From Siphonodentalium dalli (lineage: Eukaryota > Mollusca > Scaphopoda > Gadilida > Siphonodentaliidae): 64,000 nucleotides of DNA. The DNA lies in contig CP136064.1 of NCBI GenBank assembly GCA_032622095.1, forward strand, positions 279,871,352 through 279,935,351, in the 5' to 3' direction. Each line of letters opens with the position of its first letter. Within the stretch, counting starts at the first letter, position 1. Position numbers and translations under genes: made by a program. Positions 13,201 through 23,600 of this stretch are shown one piece after another. The notes under the pieces are model-generated. The model did not search any database and was not told the origin of the DNA. It saw only the letters and a list, made by a program, of their open reading frames with translations.

Positions 13201-16200
13201 TGCATAATACTTATCAGATCTTAGAATTGTAATGTTGAAGTGTAAATTGAACTTGAGTTATTATGACTTCTCCTTGACAACAGTCCACTTCTCCCCTAAT
13301 AATCAAATAGGGAGAAGTGACTTCTCCATTTTTGAAACCTCTGGGCTGGTCCCTGCTCCTATTGCAGAAGGTTCAAGGTAGGGTCCGGCGAAGCTTCGAG
13401 ATTCGATTCGATTCGAAATCGTCTTACTGATTCGATTCGATTCGAAATCGATCGTGTGATTCGAATGTAGTTCGAATCACCATATTAACCTCATTATGTG
13501 CGAACTTGTTGAACAGCGTGTCCTACAAAAGCTCTAAAACAAACGCACGCAGATGTCGTTGCGAACGCCGTCGGTGCACGAGATGCGGTCCTGTTTCGTT
13601 CAGTAAATTATTGCTCTTGGGTCGTCGTGGCGGCGAAATATCCATATCATCGATCCATCTCTTGTGCCCTTCCCTACTTTTTATTTATCCAAAGTTATAA
13701 TGGCGGAAATTAAAAGTTATTTTGAATGCAGCGTTGACAAATTCAGGTGCAAATCGTGCACGACTGTACTATCAGTTCAGAAAACGGGCACTACCTCCCA
13801 CTTATGGGCACACCTTAGCCGCAGTCATCCTGCAATCCACCATAAGGGCAAAAGAAAAGAAAGACTCAAAACGAAAATTAACCGGCAACACGTCTAGTAG
13901 TAGCGGCGATGCGGGCGAGCCCCTAAAAAGAAACAGTTGTCACTAGCCACCTTTACGATGAAGAAAGAATTGGGCCCTGATGAAAAAAAAAGTACGACAG
14001 AGTACGATTTATCTCGTCATATTTTCATGTGCCGTTCTCAACATTTTTTATTGTGACGCCAAACACGCACAGGTGATGGTATGGGGAGACACTCGCGCTG
14101 CAGCGGGATCGCCGACATAAATCTAGTTCTTGTTGATTTACCACGGGGAGTAAGATTCGATTCGAGATTCGATTCGATGTGAAATCCGCGTGTCTGATTC
14201 GATTCGAGATTCGATTCGAACAAAATCGCCGATTCGCCGGACCCTAGTTCAAGGTCATATGAATACCACTGTTTATACCAGATAGGTACAGGTCATATGA
14301 ATACATGTACCACTGTTTTATACCAGATAAGTACAGGTCATATGAATACCACTGTTTTATACCACATAACTACAGGTCATATGAATACCACTGTTTTATA
14401 CCAGATGAGTACAGGTCATCTGAATACCACTGTTTTATACCAGATAAGTACAGGTCATATGAATACCACTGTTTTATACCAGATAAGTACAGGTCATATG
14501 AATACCACTGTTTTATACCAGATAACTACAGGTCATATGAATACCGCTGTTTCCCCTCTGCTTTCATCCGGATCTAACATCGAAATCCGTCGATAGGCGC
14601 AATTTGACCTTGATTTTACCATTTTGAAGCTCAAGGTCAGGTCAGGGTCACGATTTGACCCATCGAAAACACTCTCCGGACAAAAGCACCCCTAGGTATC
14701 AAATTTCGTCGAAATCCGTCCGTTTTACCAGATTTGACCTTGAATTGACCATTTTGAAGGTCAAGGTCAGGTCGGGGTCACGATTTGACCCGTCCAAAAC
14801 ACTCCACGGACATAAGTACCCCTAGGTATCAAATTTCGTCGAAATCCGTCTGGCAGTTTTCCCGGCCATTGCTAACAGACAGACAGAAGTCCAAAATATA
14901 TATTAGACTAGCAGGTAAGCCCGCCACTGGCGGCAATCATCAGAAACATGACAATTTTTAATTTTTTTAATTTTATTTTTAATTTTTTGTTTTTCAATGA
15001 GTTAATTGTGCCTTTTTAATTTACTGGCTTTTTTAATTAATTTTTTGTTTTTCAATGAGTTAATTGTGCCTTTTTAATTTAATTTTTTGTTTTTCAATTT
15101 TACCCGATTTGACCTTGAATTGATCATTTTCAAGGTCAAGGTCAGGTCGGGGTCACAATTTAACCCGTCCATGACACTTCCCGTAGGTAGCAAGTTTGAG
15201 CTCAATCGGTTTGAGTCCATAAAGGACACACACATATATATCATTTGTGGGTACCCGTTTCAAGGTCAAGGTCACCTCTCGCAGTAAAACTGACCTGATG
15301 AAAATCTCCCCCGTTCCTTGGAACCCCCAAGTACGAAATTAAGTACGAACTTTCGTCTCGAGACGGTCAATGGAGCCGTATTTATACTTGTCGTGTATAT
15401 AGACGCTCTTTATCAACGACACTGCGGATACGAACGCTCTTTAACTATCAACGCGATTAACACCACAGTGCCGTTTTTTGGGAGTGAAGAACGGGTGCTC
15501 GGAGCTTCTCCAAAACGCCGCGACGACCATTCTCTTGGGTTTTTACCATTAGATGGGAAGTTTGGTCTCGATCGGTGCAGCCGTTTTCGATTCTATAAAG
15601 TATATATATATATATATATATACACATATATATATATATACGGGAGTCTCAAAATATATATTAGATGAGTACAGGTCATCTGAATACCACTGTTTTATAC
15701 CACATAAGTACAGGTCATCTGAATACCACTGTTTATACCACATAAGTACAGGTCATATGAATACCACTGTTTTATACCACATAAGTACAGGTCATATGAA
15801 TACCACTGTTTTATACCACATAAGTACAGGTCATATGAATACCACTGTTTTATACCAGATAACTACAGGTCATATGAATACCACTGTTTTATACCAGATA
15901 AGTACAGGTCATATGAATACCACTGTTTTATACCAGATAAGTACAGGTCATATGAATACCACTGTTTAATACCAGATAAGTACAGGTAACAGGTCATATG
16001 AAAACCACTGTATTATACCACATAAGTACAGGTCATATGAATACCACTGATTTATACCAGATAACTACAGGTCATATGAATACCACTGTTTAATACCACA
16101 TAAGTACAGGCCATATGAATACCACTGTTTAATACCAGATAAGTACAGGTCATATGAATACCACTGTTTTATACCAGATAAGTACAGGTCATATGAATAC

Positions 16201-17475
16201 CACTGTTTTATACCACATAAGTACAGGTCATATGAATACCACTGTTTTATACCAGATAAGTACAGGTCATATGAATACCACTGTTTATACCACATAAGTA
16301 CAGGCCATATGAATACCACTGTTTTATACCAGATAACTACAGGTCATATGAATACCACTGTTTTATACCAAGTAAGTACAGGTCATATGAATACCACTGT
16401 TTTATACCACATAAGTACAGGCCATATGAATACCACTGTTTTATACCACATAAGTACAGGTCATCTGAATACCACTGTTTTATACCACATAAGTACAGGC
16501 CATATGAATACCACTGTTTTATACCACATAAGTACAGGTCATATGAATACCACTGTTTTATACCACATAAGTACAGGCCATATGAATACCACTGTTTTAT
16601 ACCAAGTAAGTACAGGTCATATGAATACCACTGTTTAATACCAGATAAGTACAGGTCATATGAATACCACTGTTTAATACCAAATAAGTATAGGTCATAT
16701 GAATACCACTTATACCAAATAAGTACAGGTCATATGAATACCACTGTTTTACAAGTTAAGTACTGCTCTCAAACTAAATGAAAAGTCTCCTCCAAGCTAG
16801 AGGGAATTCTTCTCTAAGGTACACAAAAACGGCCAAACGAAAACTGTCACCCTATCCCTGTTATATTATTGTGTAGATTCTGGTCAGCTACCACAAGATA
16901 AACTTGGCCTCATTCATTATACATTTCTCATTTCAGGATGTGTAGACATATGGGAGCCGAAAGTTCTCCGAGCTGGTTCAGGTAGTCACTTCCATGTTCC
17001 AATTATAAACAATATTCCCTGGGAGCACATTAATAACTACATTGGTGAGGGAAGTCATGTATTTGCTGCAGACTTACAGAAAAATATTTCTGATGAAATT
17101 AATTCTGACGAAGCTGAGGTTCTGATAAAGTCTTCACAAGAATCTATGAAATCTGTTGATTACATTGAAAACGAGGATGAGTGTGATGACAAATTTGAGA
17201 TATCAAAGGGATATTTGGATAAAAATTTCCTGGAACTATATCGAAAAGCACCACTATCCTCATGTGAATACACCAAAACAGACTTCAAACAGAACAATAT
17301 CGTGTTCGTGATTGGAGGTGAAACTGTCGGACTAACTGCTATGGCTAAAAAGTTGGTGTTCGATAATTATGGACAAGTGGTTTACATCCCTATGTCTAAT
17401 AATATGGACAGTTTGAACTCGTCTGTTGCAGCAAGTATCATACTATATGAAATGAGACGACAGCTGAGTAGTTGA
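7272..17475 (+). CDS. MRM3: Mitochondrial rRNA methyltransferase 3 (SpoU family)
   Basis: Four exons, 7272-7660, 10570-10817, 12705-12863 and 16937-17475 (TGA), join in phase into 444 residues; human MRM3 has about 420. MRM3 makes the 2'-O-methyl guanosine in the peptidyl-transferase A-loop of mitochondrial large-subunit rRNA. The first 45 residues are rich in Arg, Lys and Ser and lack acidic residues except one, as expected for a mitochondrial presequence. Residues 131-212 form the RNA-binding N-domain (RILLEGKRLIKDAI; WSDTQTPQGIMG). SpoU motif 1 is NVKDPGNMGNLIRSAA from N239, with the key Arg at 251. Motif 2 is VIGGETVGLT (GGE 392-394; GGE for the more usual GNE is also seen in human MRM3). 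Motif 3 is IPMSNNMDSLNSSVAAS from 416. CVDIWEPKVLRAGSGSHF right after exon 3 also matches human MRM3. In-frame TTG upstream of 7272 was not used; ATG at 7272 fits the family. Convergent with EMG1. Confidence 0.96.
7756..8511. mobile_element. TIR element ATAGGTGACAG, about 755 bp
   Basis: AATAGGTGACAGCCCGAGG at the left is inverted at the right as CCTCGACCTGTCACCTATT. A second hairpin lies inside (8408-8446, CACGACCT...AGGTCGTG). No duplication could be read. An open frame on the minus strand (8226-7993) has no recognisable domain and I do not call it a gene. It lies in MRM3 intron 1. Confidence 0.6.
8690..10120. repeat. Dispersed repeat interrupted by TTTGGCTAA-rich insertion
   Basis: The segment 8690-8985 is a copy of the 2037-2330 repeat. 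From 8977 to about 10070 lies an insertion with inverted ends (GTGGTCAAATTGGCCAA and TTTGGCTAAATTTTGGCCAC) and repeated CATTTGGCTAATAAAA motifs. Repeat-like sequence resumes at 10081. The insertion is probably a DNA transposon; the TSD is unclear. Confidence 0.5.
10850..12660. other. MRM3 intron 2, no recognised feature
   Basis: About 1.8 kb of AT-rich intron sequence. A short direct repeat of the type TTCAGA-ATTCATAGA-TTGTTCACAGACCG occurs twice at 11580-11690. I see no other repeat and no coding signal. Confidence 0.5.
12885..13118. mobile_element. Family B1 hairpin MITE, degenerate ends
   Basis: Two head-to-head hairpins built on ATTCTCTTATATATG-GAGTCTCCCATAGG flanked by the family ends (CTTCCTGAAATTTTGC; CAGCTCTCGTCATGACAGG). 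It starts about 20 bp after the exon 3 donor of MRM3. Confidence 0.7.
13379..14246 (+). mobile_element. Non-autonomous hAT element with BED zinc finger, 868 bp
   Basis: TIRs TAGGGTCCGGCGAA and TTCGCCGGACCCTA are flanked by a perfect 8-bp duplication GTTCAAGG (13371-13378, 14247-14254), as in hAT elements. Subterminal runs of GATTCGATTCGA occur at both ends. Within it, 13694-13888 encodes a BED finger (FRCKSCTTVL, then TTSHLWAHLSRSHP), the DNA-binding module of hAT transposases. The catalytic RNase-H-like part is absent. Confidence 0.88.
13694..13897 (+). pseudogene. BED-type zinc finger remnant of hAT transposase
   Basis: About 65 residues starting MAEIKSYFECSVDKFRCKSC. The C-x2-C pair and the later H-x4-H pair (HLSRSH) define a BED finger. 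The frame ends shortly after, and no dimerisation or catalytic domain follows. The overlapping frame at 13722 is a shadow. It is transposon-derived and probably not a host gene. Confidence 0.75.
14255..14556. repeat. 39-bp satellite, left block (about 8 units)
   Basis: Units of the type ATGAATACCACTGTTTTATA-CCAGATAAGTACAGGTCAT. The 39-bp period equals 13 codons, so long open frames (MNTTVLYQISTGH repeated) arise by periodicity alone. It directly abuts the TSD of the hAT element. Confidence 0.9.
14557..15662. mobile_element. Dispersed repeat block splitting the 39-bp satellite
   Basis: Contains at least three related copies of a GACCTTGAATTGACCATTTT / AAGGTCAAGGTCAGGTCGGG module (14600, 14735, 15105), a GACAGACAGAAGTCC tail and (TA)n/(CA)n stretches. 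A short AAAATATATATTAGA direct repeat occurs at 14893 and 15652. The class is unknown; it may be composite. Confidence 0.5.
15663..16760. repeat. 39-bp satellite, right block (about 28 units)
   Basis: Same unit as 14255-14556, with CCAGATAAG, CCACATAAG and CCAAGTAAG variants interspersed. It ends 176 bp before MRM3 exon 4. Open frames on both strands are artefacts of the 13-codon period. Confidence 0.92.
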
Positions 17476-17484
17476 AATTATCTT

Positions 17485-17490
17485 AATAAA
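17485..17490 (+). terminator. MRM3 polyadenylation signal
   Basis: A canonical AATAAA lies 10 bases after the MRM3 stop codon, implying a very short 3' UTR. Further signals downstream cannot be excluded. Confidence 0.6.
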
Positions 17491-17837
17491 GATGTTTTTC
17501 ATATCAATGGGCTCACAAACTGAAAGTCAACTCAATACAGAAGTATATGGTGGCCCAGATTTATCAACATTCTTTACTTTACTCAGTTGTGATACAGGTA
17601 TGCGAATCTGCTAACTATGCACAACATGCACAGTTTTTTTTTGCACACAATATGAGAATATCTGGTATCACAGCTTTTCAGCCATAATTCATTGACATCC
17701 ATACGAGTTCTCTGAAAAAATGATTGAGGATGGACTCTTGAGTGGTTAGAGTACAATATTCATTCAAGATGCTTTCAGTCCATTAATGATCAAATTAGAG
17801 AAGTTCTGGTATCAAAATATGGTGCTGGATAATTGCA

Positions 17838-17940
17838 GAATGAAGTCCCCAGAGGGTGAATTTAGTGATGCTACCCTGCTGTGTGGGTTAGAGTCACCCT
17901 CTGAAGACCTCATTCTACAAATGTCCAGCACAATATTTTG
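17838..17940. mobile_element. Family A MITE fragment
   Basis: Hairpin of GCAGAATGAAGTCCCCAGAG against TCTGAAGACCTCATTCTACA in the MRM3-EMG1 intergenic region. Confidence 0.7.
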
Positions 17941-18004
17941 AGGCCTGAAGAATTTAATGCTCATTTTCTCTTTAGAGGATTGTCTGATAGTACACAGTAG
18001 TTAT

Positions 18005-18670
18005 TGTTAGCTCAACTTACTTTGTAAGTTTGAGCTATTGCCATGGGTTGACGTCCGTGTGTCCGTCAACAATTTCCTTTGGCGCGGGCTACAGGTCGTG
18101 CCTTTGGTCTGATCTTTATGAAATTTGTCATGAATGTTGACATTGACATGTAGATGGGAACGAGTCATTTTGGTGTCATTCGGCCAAAAAACATGGCCGC
18201 TGGCAGCCATCTTGGATTTCAAAATTCAATCCATTGGTGCGGGCTACAGGTCGTACTGTTCGCCTGATCATCATGACATTTGTCATGGATGTTAATATTG
18301 ACATATAGATGGGAACGAGTGATTTTGGGGTCGTTCAGCCAAAAAACATGGCCACCAGCAGCCATCTTGGATTTTACTCTTTGCATGACTAAATCCTTTG
18401 GTGCGGGCTACAGGTCGTAGCTTTGGTTGGAACTTCATGAAATTTGTCATGGATTTTAACAATGAGATGTAGATGCGAACGAGTCATTTTGGGGTTGTTC
18501 GGCCGAAAAACATGGCCGCCATCAGCCATCTTGGATTTTACTCTTTGCATGACTAAATCCTTTGGCACAGGTTAGACATTTCAATTAGCACCTTTCCTAT
18601 TCCTCCATTTACTGTCAACCATTAAATTATTCCCCTACTTAAGTTGAGCTACAGTGTCATTGACACTTTC
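18005..18670. repeat. Family D repeat, about three tandem ~160-bp modules
   Basis: Begins with the hairpin GCTCAACTTACTTTGTAAGT-TTGAGC, then about three modules CTTTGG-GCGGGCTACAGGTCGT ... ATGGCCGC-GGCAGCCATCTTGG. It ends AGTTGAGCTACAGTGTCATT. A longer copy lies at 27860-29060. Each module carries a CCAAGATGGCTG motif on the minus strand. Confidence 0.75.
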
Positions 18671-19281
18671 ATTATATGTGTTCCCGGATTCAGGATACAC
18701 TTCCTTTCCCCAGTGATTGTAACTGCTAGGGTTAATTGTATTGATAGGGTTAATTGTATTGATAAGCACAATACATGGGAGATGCAAATGATATAGTATA
18801 AGAGCACACAAGCATAATTAACAAGATCATATTCTTAATTGGTTATGACTGGTAGCTACCATTGTATAAGCGAGGGAGGATCAAACCAGTATCATTCTAT
18901 AGTAAGCAATAGTATGATACACGTCATAGACAAGGGTATCGTGGTATCTCAGACCTTATATGGACACATGATACCACCGACACTAGAAAATAACTACCCG
19001 TTCTCGGGAGCGAGAACGACACTTCTCCTGGAACCTCCCTACCAGCAACACCTCTGTTCATCAACCTATTGTGCTTATCGGCAGAGACTTATAAAAATAT
19101 AAAGTTATCAAATCTTCTGAACTCATCATTTGTTCCCATAAGTTGCCACTCTACCTTCACCACAAGATACTGCAGGACAGGATATTACTTGGTTGATTTG
19201 ACATTAGGCCCGATATGGTTGAATGCTGATATGAAGTTACCGAGCGCTGATATCAGGCCTAATATCAAACCAACCAAGTAA

Positions 19282-19963
19282 GGCCAAAAAAAAAAGTGTT
19301 TTGGTTCTCGGGCAATTTTTCTTTCTTCAAATCAATGAGGGAGGGGAGGGTTTTATTTTTATTTTTTCTGCACATAGTAAGCATGGACAAAGATACCTTC
19401 CTCTGTCTAGTAATAACCAGAAAGGTAGAGGGAACTGTTATGCATATAAACTCATTTAGTCTTATATCAAAATGACATTGTACTACCAGTGTATGACTGG
19501 GATTACCTAACAATATATATAAATGCCCCTGACATTAACTACTGCTATTGTTGTCTAAAAACTGATACCTCCCCATTCTAATATGTGATCCTGAATTTAG
19601 TCATGTGCCTTTCAATTGTATAAAGTTACATGTGCCTTTCAATTGTATAAAGTTACAATTAGTGTAAGTTGTTCACAATGACTAATTGTAAGAAGAGCAT
19701 GAGGATCAGCTAATCATTTTCTTAATTGTAGTCATCTACTTCATGTTGTAAGCCTGCAAGTCACTTTTTAACACATTACATGTTAGAACTCAATGCACAC
19801 TAATATTCAACACATATCTGCTATGGACATGTTGATAAAATAAAAAAATAAAATTCCTCTTTTTTTCAAATTTATTTGTTCGTAAGTTTTTTTGTCATAA
19901 CATCAGGCATTGCAATAAAAAGGCCTAATGCGGGGCCTGAGAACCAAAATTTTTTTTTTGGCC
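19282..19963. mobile_element. PIF/Harbinger-like element, 682 bp, TAA TSD
   Basis: TIRs start GGCCAAAAAAAAAAGTGTTT and end in an inverted GGCC. The 3-bp duplication TAA flanks both ends. A relative lies at 53329-54077. The 3-bp TWA target and GGCC end fit PIF/Harbinger. No transposase frame was found. Confidence 0.65.
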
Positions 19964-20635
19964 TAATATCCAATTTATTAATTAGATAGCCTCATAGTAA
20001 CTGACAACTCTGTCAAATGAGTAACATCACAAAAATTGATATCTACACATTATTTAGCAATGAAGTAGATTTACAGCATGTCGTAAAACCATATGACTCG
20101 GATTTGTGATGCCGTAAAATGATATTACTTGGATTGGTGATGTCGTAAAACGATATTACTCTGTTTAAGGGTAAATTGAAGCGATATTCACATAGTTCGA
20201 AAACAGGCCACTCTGGACAAAATGTCATATCTAATTAATAAATATTCATATAACTTGGTTCTGTACTGGTTGAATAAATTAAGAACAATGATAAATCTTA
20301 CTTCCTAATTAACAGGGTGTTTCCTGTCCATTTTCACCCAGTTCTTAAAAGTCGTAATTTGCATTTTCTATTCACCCAAAATCATAATTTCAATAACAAA
20401 AATAAAGAAAAACGATTACTAATGAATTTAGAATGGATGATTCTATCCATTCTCTAATTTCTATTTGAGCAATAGAATCTTCTAAAGGACACAAAACAAG
20501 CTGTGTCATTTCATTATTCTGTAATTCAAATTCCAAATGACAAATCTTGTGACGATGTTAACCCCCAAAGTCCTATTAGTTTGTTTGCTGGGATTTGTTT
20601 TAGAGATGAATGAAAACATAATTAAAATATAAATC

Positions 20636-20641
20636 TTTATT
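20636..20641 (-). terminator. Possible EMG1 polyadenylation signal overlapping the stop codon
   Basis: On the minus strand the sequence around the stop reads TAATAATAAAG, so an AATAAA hexamer begins within the stop codon. If used, the 3' UTR would be only about 20 nt. Other signals farther left are possible. Confidence 0.3.
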
Positions 20642-23600
20642 ATTTGACGCCCCATTCTTCTTCGAATGCCGAACATATTTTAGCAGCCGTTAGAGCAGCA
20701 GACAGAGGGTAGCTGCTGATTGAGAAAGTTTTCTCTGTGTAATCCACATCCACCTAAAAATATAATATGGATGGATTTACACTAAATTAAAGCTGTACAC
20801 AGGGGAGTAAATACAATGATTTATACAAACACTAAATTAAAGCTGTACACAGCAGAGTAAATAAAATAGAAAATGGATGGATTTACACTAAATTAAAGCT
20901 GTACACAGCAGAGTAAATACAATGTGATTTACACAAACAATAAATTAAAGCTGTACACAGGAGGAGTAAATACAATGTGATTTACACAAACAATAAATTA
21001 AAGCTGTACACAGTGCTCAACCCTTCATTTAGTAAATTTATAGCCTACAATCAATCTATTGTTTGTAAATTGTAATGGGACTGATAAATTTATAACGCAA
21101 AATTCTATGATACTTCTGTGGCATGAACATGTCCAACAAGTGATAGAAATCAATTCTTTCAGCTGGAAAATTGGTCCAATTTTATTGTCATATGATTTGC
21201 TAGATCATGCCATGAATCTCGACTCTGGCTAACGCCCGTAGAGATCATATTCCACCAGTATATATTTCTTAGTTATTATCTGTTCCTTAATAATGTACTT
21301 TACTGTAGGTGAAGGTCCCAACTCTAAATTTCATGATTAAAGCAATTTTTTGAGAGATTTTGCTTTGCGTTGCTGACAATTATAGCATTTCTCCTGGGTA
21401 AATAATTGAATGCTTATTGCGATATCGGCTCACAAAGGTCATAGAAAAAACATGCAATTTTGAGTTGGGACATTCACCCATTGTGAAGTACATTATTAAG
21501 GAACAGATAATAGCTGAGAAATATATTCCCCGCATTATTGTTTGATCTCTACGGGGGTTATACAGAGCAGAGATTCATGGCATGATCTAATGATTTGCCT
21601 AACACATAAGATTTCTTCAAAATGTAATAACAGTTTAGAAATATAGGCGAGTTCGGTCCTCCAGGGAGGCTCTCAATCGTTGCAATATCCTATGAATGAC
21701 CTAGCGCATTTGATAACTATTTATCTTCGTCAGGACCAGGATGGTGTGGGTAGATGCGGATTTTGCATGTCCTTTTATACTTTAGGTTGTTTGAACGTGA
21801 TTTGATTGGTCAATGGGTAGAAGTCAGGGGATTTTGGACCCAGAAGATAGACATCCTTAAATCCGACCCCCCACTCCCAGTACAGCACCTCAGGGCACAA
21901 AGAGAGATAGACTGGTTCTTAACTCCGTACAGCCACCAGGCATTAACAAGGACTTTTCAATTGCCTCTTTATTGTAATAACAGTTTAGTTGCCAATAGTT
22001 GGGTAGATAAGTCTGCAGTTACATGTATGCAAGCCTTGAAATAGTGTGTCTGTCATTTGCAGAATGAGGTCCCCAGAGGGTGAATTTAGTGATGCTACCC
22101 CGCATAGCGGGCTAGCATCACCAAAATCACCCTCTGGGAACCTCATTCTGCCGAGGTGTATGCAGAATGAGGTCCCCAGAGGGTGAATTTGGTGATGCTA
22201 GCCCACTGTGCGGGGTAGCATCACTAAATTCACCCTCTGGGGACCTCATTCTGCAAATGACAGACACACTATTTCAAGGCTTGCATGTATGGCAGAATTA
22301 AATCAAATGCCCACTTACACTGCCATGTGACATTGCACCTATCACAACCACTACAGGCTCCTCAGTATCAGCGAGCTTTCTTGGTTCTAAAACATCATCT
22401 GTGTGGAATGACATGCAATATTTATTACATCCAGCTGGCAGGTGATCTGAGATTGGGTTTTTAATAACCTGAAAAACGAAAGTATTTATTATAGGAGAGA
22501 TATCTCAGGGAATTTCAAATCAGAGATAGTTTTATAAGCAATATAAGGATTAAACTTGAAAAAAATTCAACAAAATATCTTTCTATTGAAGAATATATTT
22601 TGTGATCATAAAGTAGGAATCTTTAAAACTTCTACAATAAATCCTAAATTCATAATGTTCTGTAGTCTTTTTTGGAAGCGAGACTATGCTTTTGCCATTG
22701 CAAATCAACTGATTCAATCAATGAAAAAATTACCAACAATTTGAATAGTTTGACTGCTCTTATACTGTTGCTGATTTGCTTTAAATTAATATCATTGTAT
22801 TAAAACAAGAGATTAATAAAAGCAAAACATAGTGATATTATCCATGTGTTGTCCATGAATAATCAGTCTGAAAGCTCATGTTACTTTGTCTGTTTAATCC
22901 ATATTTTGGAGCTAACAGTTATTAGTGAATGCACCATGAACTCATATCAATATATATGGTCATTGCCCATCTATTTTCAAAAACCTTTTTTTTTAAAAGC
23001 CGTTAATCAAATAAGTCTCTTCTTTCAAAAATATATCATTATTGTGCACTGTATGTGTCACAATAGCAACATGGAATAAAAAGTTAGTCTTCATTTTACA
23101 CTATCAATTGCAAGCTTTTTTCACAATCTTCTCCCAAACAAAATTTGGTACAACTTGTAAACAAGCTAGTATTAAAGGTACTCAATCCGATCAGAGGGTC
23201 CTATATTACTATTTCTTTGGCGTTGGGGGGTAAAAAATATTTGATTCGAGTCGAGGAACCCACCCATCAAAGCTCAGAGTGATTAGATATCGATTTTTGA
23301 AATCTATTAATTTTCGGAGATCTGTCCCACAAGTTAGCAGAACCACGTGCTCAAAACGGACAAATTGCGGGTGTAAGATGGATAACTCTAAAATCAAGTG
23401 CTTACTATTAACAATAATAACCACTTGATTTTAGAGTTATCCATCTTACACCCGCAATTTGTCTGTTTTTATCACTTGGTTCTGCCAACTTGTGGGCTAC
23501 ATGATGCATTGGTGATGGGTATTGCTGTTAAAATAGTCCCATTCGGTAAAACTGCTATAAACATAAAGAATATTATCTTATAGACAAACATGGTTCTTAT

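Noticed and set aside
15553-16638. Several 80-140 codon frames with 13-residue repeats
   Set aside because: The 39-bp satellite period is a multiple of three, so open frames are expected without selection.
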